Shown here: positions 1-5,346 of the stretch, piece after piece | Layout: every line of letters starts with the position of its first letter | How positions within the stretch are numbered: the stretch's first letter is position 1 | Position numbers and translations under genes: made by a program | NCBI GenBank assembly: GCA_003695105.1 | Contig: RFIZ01000101.1 | Span: 1 to 5,346 of the forward strand | Length of the DNA stretch: 5,346 bases | Origin: Fidelibacterota bacterium | GTDB taxonomy: Bacteria > Fidelibacterota > Marinisomatia > Marinisomatales > J089 | Direction: 5' to 3' | The notes under the pieces: generated by a model | What the model was told of the DNA's origin: nothing | Database searches by the model: none | Seen by the model: the letters and a program-made list of their open reading frames with translations, nothing else

Positions 1-6
1 CGGCTC

Positions 7-2943
7 CTATTTCTCCTCTGTCGCCCAGCGGGGACGCCATTGCAGGTGAGGATTGGGTTCGGTGAAACCCATGATTTCATAGACCGTGGAATGGATTTTC
101 TGACGCCAGTCGTAGTAATCGGGATTCTTGTAGGCGCGGTAGGGATGGACGGCATTGGTCAGGAGAATGACGAAACAGTCGTTTTCCGGGTCGATCCAGA
201 GACTGGTGCCGGTGAACCCGGTGTGGCCGTAACTGCGGTCGCTCAGGTATACACCCCCGCTGGCCCAGCCCTCCGGACTGTCCCAGCCCAGGCAACGGGA
301 ACTACCGGGCACCACCTCCGCCCGCCGGGTGAACAGGTCGATGGTCTCCGGCTGAAAGATGCGCACCCCGTCCAGCTCGCCGCCGTTGAGCATCATCTGG
401 GCGAACCGCGCCAGATCATAGGCGGTGGAAAACAGACCGGCATGACCGGCGACTCCCCCCAGGCTGTAGGCATTCTCATCGTGGACATGGCCGTGGATGA
501 AACCTCCTTCGGTTTCGCTGTATTCCGTGGGTACGATGCGGTGGAGCCGCCCGGCGGGAGGATTGAATCCGGTGGACGCCATGCCCAGGGGAGTAAAGAT
601 GGAATCGGCCGTGAACCGGTCCAGGGATTGCCCCGTAATGTGTTCCACGATCCGGCCCAGGGTGATCATCCCGATATCGGAATAGATGGTGGAATCGCCG
701 GGGGGAACCATCAGATCCGTATGGAGAACGCTGTCCATGCGGGCTGCAGGTGTGCCGGGCATACGATAGAAAGGACGGAAGGGCGGGAATCCGGCGGAAT
801 GGGTGAGCAAATGGCGGATGGTGATCCGCTCCTTCAGTTCCGTCTGGTCCGGAGTGGAGCCGCCGAAGTCCGGCAGATACTTCGTCACCGGATCATCCAG
901 ATTCAGTTTTCCGGCTTCCACCAGCTTCATGACGGCCGGAGTCGTGGCAATGACCTTGGTGAGACTGGCCAGATCGAAGATGTGGCCGATCCGGGTGGGT
1001 GTATGGCCGGCGTAGGTGTGGGTTCCGAAGCCCCGGTGGAGAAAGATGTTTCCGTGGCGGGCCGCCAGAACCACACCGCCGGGAAAGGCCGAATCGGCCA
1101 CGGCTTCCCGGAGCACTTCGTCCAACGGCGACACATCCAGACCCATCTCTTCCGGCAATACCCGGATCAGCCGGGAGGCGCGGGCAGGCGGGGACGGCTC
1201 CGGCCAGGGACGGGCCTCCAGTTCCAGTCCGCTGCCGGACGGCGCGATGCCGGGGATGGCCACCGGCAACTTCCCGCCGATGGGGGCCTGTCCCAGTACG
1301 GCCCGGGCGGCGGCTGTCTGCAACAGGGGCTGATCCTTGTAATTGACCAGGTAATTGGGAATCTCCGGAAACGACCGGATCAGGTAGGGGTTGCCGAAAC
1401 TCACCAGCAGAATTCGGCTGGTTTTCCGGGCCACCGCCTGCACGAAACGGGTCTGCCGCGGCGTCAGGTAGATGGCCCCCCGCCAGGCCCGGGGAATGGA
1501 AAAGGAAGTGAGAATCACCCGGCCGTTTTCCGGAATTTCATCCAGAAGTCCCCGGAGATAGGTGTCGCCGTCGGTTTCGTCCACGGCCCGGGGAATGACC
1601 GGCAGACCGGCGGCGGCCAACCGCCGGGAAAAGACCGACTGGGAATGGGCAAATGGCCGGCTGTAGATATCGATGACGTAAACGGAATCCCGGTCGTCCG
1701 GATCCAGGGGCAGGAAAGGACCGTCGTTCCGCACCAGGGTCACGGACCGGGCGGCCATGTCTTCGGCCAGGCGCCGGTGTTCCGGGGAACCGAAATGGAC
1801 CCGGGTGTAGTCCGGATCCACCAGCCGCTCCCGGTTCAGGCCGGCTTTGGCTTTCAGTTCCAGCATTTTCAGGGCCGCCTCGTCGATTCTGGCAGCCGGG
1901 ATACGCCCCTCCCGTACCGCCCGTTCCACCACGTCGATGGACTCCCGGATATGGTGGTTCTGGATGATGATGTCACAGCCGGCATTGATGGCCGCCACCA
2001 GCGCATAGGCGTCGGAATAGCGGGTCGTGATCCCCCCCATCCCCATGGCATCGGTCACCACTGCGCCCCGGAAACCCAGGCGCTGTTTCAGAATGTCCGT
2101 GATCCAGAACGAAGACAGTGTCGCCGGAACGTCGGCCTCCGGCTGGTAGTCGGGAGCATGGACGTGGGCGACCATCACCGCGTCCACACCCGCGTCGATC
2201 AGAGCCCGGAAGGGAGCCAGTTCCAGGGACCAGAGCCGGGTGGAATCACTGGGGATTTCGGCCAGCGCCCGGTGCGAATCGGTCCGGGTGTCGCCGTGAC
2301 CCGGAAAATGTTTGGCGGTGGCCAGCATCCCGGCCGCATGCATGCCGTCCATGAACGCTTTTCCAAACGTGCTCACCAGTTCCGGATTGTCCCCGAAGGA
2401 GCGGGTGTTGATGATGGGATTGTCGGGATTGTTGTTCACATCCACCACCGGGGAGAAATTCCAGCGGATGCCCACGGCCCGGCCCTCCTCCCCGGCGATG
2501 CGGCCGGCCTCATAGGCCCAATGGGGATCGCCGGTGGCGGCCAGGGCCATTAGCGGCGGCAGGGGCGTGCTGCCGGGAAACCGGGCCCCCAATCCATATT
2601 CAATATCCGCGTCCAGCAGGATCGGCACCTTGCTCAGCCGTTGCAATTCGTTCAACCGGGTAAGGGAGGTACCCACATCACCAAAATACACGTGGATGGC
2701 CCCGATCCCGTCCGTCTGCACCAGATCGATCAATTCCTGCCAGTGGGGATCCTGGTCGTTCCGATAGTAGAGATTGGTGTGATAGATCATCATTTGGGCG
2801 ATTTTTTCCCGCAAAGTCAGGCGGCGCAATGTCCGACGGGCCCAGGAAGACGGCTCCCCCCGCATACCGGTAGCGGCGCAACCCATCAGAAAGACCAGAC
2901 TCCCCCAAAGAGCCAGCCGGTTACACAGTCGTTGAATCCCCAC
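7..2943 (-). CDS. NagZ-like GH3 beta-N-acetylglucosaminidase fused to beta-lactamase-fold serine hydrolase, lipoprotein
   Basis: Bifunctional cell-wall hydrolase candidate of 978 residues (numbered from the GTG at 2943). Residues 1-21 are a lipoprotein signal with lipobox L-M-G-C (C22). About 36-368 is a GH3 barrel. It carries the NagZ signature KHFPGHGDTRTDSH (211-224), whose D222/H224 match the acid/base Asp-His dyad of NagZ, and VVTDAMGM with the expected nucleophile D298. About 395-563 is the alpha/beta domain that follows the barrel in the longer NagZ proteins. A Pro-rich linker (about 565-597) leads to a class C beta-lactamase/AmiE-like domain (about 598-958) with S660-x-x-K663, Y754-S-D and H907-T-G. 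By family knowledge, the GH3 half removes GlcNAc from muropeptides; the second half could be an amidase, peptidase or esterase. The first GTG (2949) has no well-placed ribosome site, whereas the GTG at 2943 has GAGG seven bases upstream. The stop is TAG at 7-9. Domain identity is sure; the specificity of the C-terminal half is inferred. Confidence 0.93.
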   Translation of the reverse strand: MGIQRLCNRLALWGSLVFLMGCAATGMRGEPSSWARRTLRRLTLREKIAQMMIYHTNLYYRNDQDPHWQELIDLVQTDGIGAIHVYFGDVGTSLTRLNELQRLSKVPILLDADIEYGLGARFPGSTPLPPLMALAATGDPHWAYEAGRIAGEEGRAVGIRWNFSPVVDVNNNPDNPIINTRSFGDNPELVSTFGKAFMDGMHAAGMLATAKHFPGHGDTRTDSHRALAEIPSDSTRLWSLELAPFRALIDAGVDAVMVAHVHAPDYQPEADVPATLSSFWITDILKQRLGFRGAVVTDAMGMGGITTRYSDAYALVAAINAGCDIIIQNHHIRESIDVVERAVREGRIPAARIDEAALKMLELKAKAGLNRERLVDPDYTRVHFGSPEHRRLAEDMAARSVTLVRNDGPFLPLDPDDRDSVYVIDIYSRPFAHSQSVFSRRLAAAGLPVIPRAVDETDGDTYLRGLLDEIPENGRVILTSFSIPRAWRGAIYLTPRQTRFVQAVARKTSRILLVSFGNPYLIRSFPEIPNYLVNYKDQPLLQTAAARAVLGQAPIGGKLPVAIPGIAPSGSGLELEARPWPEPSPPARASRLIRVLPEEMGLDVSPLDEVLREAVADSAFPGGVVLAARHGNIFLHRGFGTHTYAGHTPTRIGHIFDLASLTKVIATTPAVMKLVEAGKLNLDDPVTKYLPDFGGSTPDQTELKERITIRHLLTHSAGFPPFRPFYRMPGTPAARMDSVLHTDLMVPPGDSTIYSDIGMITLGRIVEHITGQSLDRFTADSIFTPLGMASTGFNPPAGRLHRIVPTEYSETEGGFIHGHVHDENAYSLGGVAGHAGLFSTAYDLARFAQMMLNGGELDGVRIFQPETIDLFTRRAEVVPGSSRCLGWDSPEGWASGGVYLSDRSYGHTGFTGTSLWIDPENDCFVILLTNAVHPYRAYKNPDYYDWRQKIHSTVYEIMGFTEPNPHLQWRPRWATEEK
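2878..2943 (-). other. Lipoprotein signal peptide and lipobox of the GH3/serine hydrolase
   Basis: The first 22 residues have a short basic start (R5, R9), a hydrophobic core (LALWGSLVFLMG) and Cys22, encoded at 2878-2880, in the lipobox L-M-G-C. Signal peptidase II would cut before C22, leaving a lipid-anchored protein. Ala follows the Cys rather than the Asp inner-membrane retention signal known from E. coli, so outer-membrane anchoring is plausible. Sorting rules in this organism are unknown. Confidence 0.85.
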
Positions 2944-2950
2944 AGACACA

Positions 2951-2954
2951 CCTC
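2951..2954 (-). promoter_or_regulatory. Ribosome binding site (GAGG) that favours the second GTG
   Basis: On the minus strand GAGG lies one base from the GTG at 2949-2947 but seven bases from the in-frame GTG at 2943-2941. The second spacing is normal for ribosome binding, so the second GTG is the more likely start. The two choices differ by only two residues and both keep the full signal peptide. Confidence 0.55.
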
Positions 2955-3013
2955 ATTCGTTGTGATGGTTGAAAGCGTGGTGCAAAAGAACAAGTTGACA
3001 GTCCCTTTCCCCA

Positions 3014-3040
3014 ACTGGAATGGTAGAATTTTCATCCAGT
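3014..3040. repeat. Inverted repeat flanking the candidate -10 element
   Basis: ACTGGA (3014-3019) and TCCAGT (3035-3040) are perfect reverse complements separated by 15 bases. Allowing one bulged base, the arms extend by TG/CA to eight pairs. The TAGAAT candidate -10 lies between the arms, which is the geometry of a repressor operator. A chance match of six bases in this span is quite possible. Confidence 0.3.
3021..3029 (+). promoter_or_regulatory. Candidate extended -10 promoter element (TGGTAGAAT) for the LOG-like gene
   Basis: TGG followed by TAGAAT matches the extended -10 pattern TGnTATAAT at all but one position, about 66 bases before the start codon. A perfect -35-like TTGACA sits at 2995-3000, but the spacing is 23 bases instead of about 17, so the two boxes would not normally work together. 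The extended -10 could act alone. The Bacteroidetes-type -33/-7 pattern (TTTG/TAnnTTTG) was not seen. Weak call. Confidence 0.3.
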
Positions 3041-3086
3041 CGCTGTATATTCGCACCCCTTTTTCGAATCCCGCTGATGGTGTATT

Positions 3087-3091
3087 GGAGG
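3087..3091 (+). promoter_or_regulatory. Ribosome binding site (GGAGG) of the LOG-like gene
   Basis: A strong GGAGG ends four bases before the ATG at 3096. The spacing is slightly short but acceptable, and no other in-frame start lies nearby (the next Met is residue 84), so this fixes the start of the gene. Confidence 0.75.
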
Positions 3092-3095
3092 TCGT

Positions 3096-3902
3096 ATGTC
3101 ACGAGAAAAACAGCGTTTTTATTATAATCAGGAATTTTTGAGCAGCGCCGACGCCCGTTCGATCCGCATCCTGGCCGAATATTACGGTCCCCGCCAGCGT
3201 TTCAGCCGCAACCGGGTGGAAGATACGATCGTTTTCTTCGGGTCCGCCCGGATCAAGGATCCGGAGAGCGCCCGCGAAGCCCTGGAAGGGGCCGCCCCGG
3301 ATCTGCCGCCGGAAGAGCGGGAACGGCTGGAACACGATCTGGCCATGAGCCGCTATTATCAGGAAGCCCATGATCTGGCCTACCGTCTGACCGAATGGAG
3401 CAAGGGTCTCAAGAACAGCCACCACCGCTACATCATTACCTCCGGCGGCGGTCCGGGAGTGATGGAGGCGGCCAACCGGGGCGCCTCCGACGCCAAGGGA
3501 CTGGCCGTGGGTCTCAATATCACCCTGCCCTTCGAACAGTCCGGTAACCCCTGGACCACACCGGATCTGGACATGCAGTTTCACTACTTTTTCATGCGGA
3601 AATTCTGGATGGCCTACCTGGCCAAGGCCCTGATCGCCTTCCCCGGGGGATTCGGCACCCTGGATGAATTGCTGGAAATCCTGACCCTTCTCCAGACAGG
3701 GAAAATCAAAAAGAACATCCCCATCATTCTCTACGGCCGGGAGTACTGGTCCAACGTGATCAACTGGAAGTACCTGGTCCGGGTGAAAACGATCAAACCC
3801 GAAGATTTGAATTTGTTTTCCATCGTGGATTCCGTGGACGAAGCCTTCGACCTCATCACCACCCGTCTGACCGCCACCGATTTCAAAGGGCCCAATTTCT
3901 AA
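3096..3902 (+). CDS. LOG family (TIGR00730) nucleotide phosphoribohydrolase-like protein
   Basis: Cytoplasmic Rossmann-fold protein of 268 residues with no signal peptide or membrane segment. The LOG family includes cytokinin-activating enzymes that hydrolyse nucleoside 5'-monophosphates to free base and ribose 5-phosphate; many members are misnamed lysine decarboxylases. Diagnostic motifs are GGGPGVMEAANRGA (117-130) and PGGFGTLDE (183-191), with E191 at the catalytic Glu position and R168 (in F-M-R-K) at the conserved Arg. Strand one ends in TIVFFGSAR (44-52). The gap from there to the GGG motif is about 65 residues, roughly twice that of short LOG proteins. It holds a charged helical stretch (about 54-100, rich in E, R and K), as in the larger LOG subgroup. 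The N-terminal 40 residues are an added extension. It is divergent from the lipoprotein gene and 103 bases ahead of the amidohydrolase gene. Family assignment is firm; the substrate is unknown. Confidence 0.93.
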   Translation: MSREKQRFYYNQEFLSSADARSIRILAEYYGPRQRFSRNRVEDTIVFFGSARIKDPESAREALEGAAPDLPPEERERLEHDLAMSRYYQEAHDLAYRLTEWSKGLKNSHHRYIITSGGGPGVMEAANRGASDAKGLAVGLNITLPFEQSGNPWTTPDLDMQFHYFFMRKFWMAYLAKALIAFPGGFGTLDELLEILTLLQTGKIKKNIPIILYGREYWSNVINWKYLVRVKTIKPEDLNLFSIVDSVDEAFDLITTRLTATDFKGPNF

Positions 3903-4005
3903 TCCTCCCTCCCGGTCCGGACCCGGAAATCGTCGTTGGCAGGTCAGGTCCGCCGCTCTAAATTCTTTCCCTGATCCCTGACTGTTGATTCGGAGAAAGA
4001 TCCCA
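3903..4005. other. Short intergenic gap with a 10-base palindrome, no clear terminator
   Basis: The 103 bases between the LOG-like stop codon and the next start hold a perfect palindrome GGTCCGGACC (3914-3923). It has no loop-sized spacer and no following run of T, so it does not look like an intrinsic terminator. No promoter hexamers stand out. Read-through from the LOG-like gene into the amidohydrolase gene is possible. Confidence 0.4.
3992..3995 (+). promoter_or_regulatory. Ribosome binding site (GGAG) of the amidohydrolase gene
   Basis: GGAG lies ten bases before the ATG at 4006, at the long end of the normal range. The ATG opens directly into a hydrophobic signal peptide, which supports this start. 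Confidence 0.6.
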
Positions 4006-5346
4006 ATGACCATTCGCACCCTGCTCACGGCCCTGCTTCTGTCCGGCGGCCTGGTCGCCCAGACGGCGCCGGTGGCCGATTTTCACCGGCATCCTCCCCA
4101 AACCTGGGCCCTGACCCACGCCAGCCTCCACATCGATCCGGAGACCACGATCGAAGACGGTCTGCTGGTGATCCGGGACGGGAAAATCGCCTACGCCGGG
4201 AAAAAGACCAACCTCCCGGCCGACGCCACCGAAATCGATCTCACCGGCCGCCACATCTATCCCGGGTTCATCGATCTCTACTTTCCCGTCCAGCACAAAG
4301 ATTCCCCCTCTGCAAGCCATTTGCGACACTGGAACGAACAGGTGCACGCCGAAGACCTGGCCGTGGATGACTGGTCCCCAGAAGCCGCCGCCGTCCAACA
4401 CCGCCGGGAGGCCGGATTCGGAGCCGGACTGGCGGTGCCCCAGGAGGGAATCTTCGCCGGAACGGGAGGAGTGGTCCTGCTGGACGAAGCCGGCACCGTG
4501 CTGCGGCCGGACCTGGCCCAGGTGGTGCAATTCCGCTATGGCGGCTGGTCGTCCAAACAGTATCCCAACTCCCTGCTGGGGTGCATTGCCCTCATCCGGC
4601 AAACTTTGTACGACGCCGACTGGTACCGCCGGGCCTGGCAAATCTATGAAAAATATCCCGACCGCAATCCGGTCCCGGAGACCAATCCCGCCCTGGACAG
4701 GCTGGCCACCGCCAGGGAAAACAACCGTCCTTTCCTCTTTCCCACCGGAGACGAACTGGCCGCTCTGCGGGCGATCAAAATAGCCCGGGAGTTCCATCTC
4801 CGTCTCTGGCTCCGGGGCAGCGGCTACGAGTACCGGCGCCTGAAGGAAATCGCCGCCGCCGCGCCGCTGGTGATCGCCCCGGTGAATTACCCCGCCCCGC
4901 CGGACGTGTCCGACCCCTACCGGGCTCTCCAATATTCCACCGAACAATTGAAACACTGGGACCAGGCCCCCGACAACCTGCAACGGATGCACGCCGCCGG
5001 ACTCCTGTTTTCGATCACGCCGGAAGGAACCGACTCCCCGAAGACCTTTCATCAAAACTTGGTTCGTTCCGTCGAACGAGGACTTGCGCCCGCGGAAGCC
5101 CTGGCGGCCCTCACCACCATTCCCGCCCGGGCCCTGGGCCTGGAAAACCAGCTGGGCCGGTTGCGTCCCGGCGCCCTGGCCAATCTGACCATCACGGACG
5201 GAGACTATTTCCAGCGCCAGACGAAAGTGGAGACGGTCTGGATTGGGGGGAAGCGCTACCGGATCGAAGAGCCGGTGCCGGTCACCCTGGCCGGCCGGTG
5301 GCGCCTGACGGCGGACGCCTGGACGGGGACGCTGTCCTTTTCGGGC
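4006..5346 (+). CDS. Secreted amidohydrolase-superfamily protein, 3' end beyond window; metal site degenerate in this domain
   Basis: The first 447 codons are open to the window edge without a stop. Residues 1-18 form a Sec signal peptide (hydrophobic LLTALLLSGGLVA, likely cut before Q19), so the protein is exported. About 33-80 is the N-terminal beta-sandwich part typical of amidohydrolases (DGLLVIRDGKIAYAG). YPGFID (85-90) marks the start of the barrel. ALTTIPARALGLENQLGRL (368-386) and RPGALANLTI (387-396) mark its C-terminal return. YPNSLLGCIALIRQTLYDAD (186-205) and HWNEQV (108-113) resemble motifs I recall from long Bacteroidota amidohydrolases with two such domains. The HxH metal motif after PGFID is replaced by Y92 and P94, and later His positions appear as P246 and R270. 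About 424-447 (VTLAGRW onward) looks like the inter-domain beta segment of the tandem proteins. The full protein may therefore be near 1000 residues with an active second domain downstream. Substrate unknown; a peptidase or prolidase-like role is possible. Confidence 0.85.
   Translation, partial: MTIRTLLTALLLSGGLVAQTAPVADFHRHPPQTWALTHASLHIDPETTIEDGLLVIRDGKIAYAGKKTNLPADATEIDLTGRHIYPGFIDLYFPVQHKDSPSASHLRHWNEQVHAEDLAVDDWSPEAAAVQHRREAGFGAGLAVPQEGIFAGTGGVVLLDEAGTVLRPDLAQVVQFRYGGWSSKQYPNSLLGCIALIRQTLYDADWYRRAWQIYEKYPDRNPVPETNPALDRLATARENNRPFLFPTGDELAALRAIKIAREFHLRLWLRGSGYEYRRLKEIAAAAPLVIAPVNYPAPPDVSDPYRALQYSTEQLKHWDQAPDNLQRMHAAGLLFSITPEGTDSPKTFHQNLVRSVERGLAPAEALAALTTIPARALGLENQLGRLRPGALANLTITDGDYFQRQTKVETVWIGGKRYRIEEPVPVTLAGRWRLTADAWTGTLSFSG

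Larger units (their letters stand above)
2950..3095. promoter_or_regulatory. Divergent intergenic region between the lipoprotein and LOG-like genes
   Basis: These 146 bases separate two outward-facing genes and should contain both promoters. The composition is visibly richer in A and T than the flanking genes. On the plus strand there is a TTGACA (2995-3000), a candidate extended -10 (3021-3029) and an inverted repeat (3014-3040). I found no convincing minus-strand promoter hexamer pair. No open reading frame of note or RNA gene is evident here. Confidence 0.6.

Noticed and set aside
964..1152. Antibiotic-resistance beta-lactamase
   Set aside because: The SxxK motif is present, but the domain is fused to a NagZ glycosidase and carries YSD and HTG motifs, which fits a cell-wall or ester hydrolase better.
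40..2553. 837-codon plus-strand open frame opposite the lipoprotein gene
   Set aside because: Its translation is low in complexity (rich in G, H, Q and R), has no recognisable domain, and lies wholly antisense to a gene with intact catalytic motifs. Long antisense frames are common in GC-rich genes with strong third-position bias.
3106..3120. Hairpin AAAAAC-AGC-GTTTTT as a terminator or leader structure
   Set aside because: It sits within the first codons of the LOG-like gene, its stem is only one G-C and five A-T pairs, and there is no transcript that it could sensibly end.
3123..3128. Perfect TATAAT -10 box
   Set aside because: It lies inside codons 10-11 of the LOG-like gene, and no -35-like hexamer is found 16-18 bases upstream. 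It reflects Tyr-Tyr-Asn codons in an AT-rich gene start.
3914..3923. Palindrome GGTCCGGACC as an intrinsic terminator
   Set aside because: There is no loop and no T tract after it; it may be chance in GC-rich DNA.
3099..4028. 309-codon minus-strand open frame opposite the LOG-like gene
   Set aside because: It covers the motif-bearing LOG-like gene almost end to end, has no domain of its own and shows the G/Q/F-rich composition of a mirror frame.
3958..5055. 365-codon minus-strand open frame opposite the amidohydrolase gene
   Set aside because: It is repetitive G/V/Q-rich translation with no motifs, while the plus strand has a signal peptide and family motifs throughout.
1..5346. Mobile element, CRISPR array, tRNA or rRNA
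   Set aside because: No direct repeat series, transposase, integrase, terminal inverted repeats or RNA gene signature was seen on either strand.

Overview
This GC-rich window carries three genes and no visible mobile element, CRISPR array or RNA gene. The two lipid- or Sec-targeted envelope proteins, the NagZ/beta-lactamase-fold fusion and the long Bacteroidota-style amidohydrolase together suggest a Gram-negative bacterium of the wider FCB group (Bacteroidota, Neomarinimicrobiota, Calditrichota and relatives). That placement is an inference from gene types, not a phylogeny.

Layout: the minus strand of 7-2943 encodes a large lipoprotein. It joins a family 3 glycoside hydrolase of the NagZ (beta-N-acetylglucosaminidase) type to a C-terminal class C beta-lactamase-fold serine hydrolase. 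A 146-base AT-richer divergent intergenic region (2950-3095) separates it from a plus-strand gene at 3096-3902, a LOG-family (TIGR00730) nucleotide phosphoribohydrolase-like protein with an enlarged N-terminal half. After a 103-base gap, the plus strand from 4006 to the window end holds the first 447 codons of a secreted amidohydrolase-superfamily protein that continues outside the window.

How the genes may work: the lipoprotein resembles a single-chain version of the Bacillus subtilis NagZ (YbbD) plus AmiE (YbbE) muropeptide-rescue pair. It would trim GlcNAc from muropeptides and then cut the MurNAc-peptide bond in the periplasm or at the outer membrane. The LOG-like protein is cytoplasmic and probably acts on nucleoside monophosphates. 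The amidohydrolase is exported, but the domain seen here has lost the metal-binding histidines of its superfamily. It looks like the inactive first half of a tandem-domain protein whose active half would lie downstream. No shared pathway links the three genes convincingly.

Most notable points: the two-enzyme cell-wall fusion, the degenerate amidohydrolase domain, and an inverted repeat around a candidate promoter element in the divergent intergenic region. I do not see a clearly new multi-gene system here.
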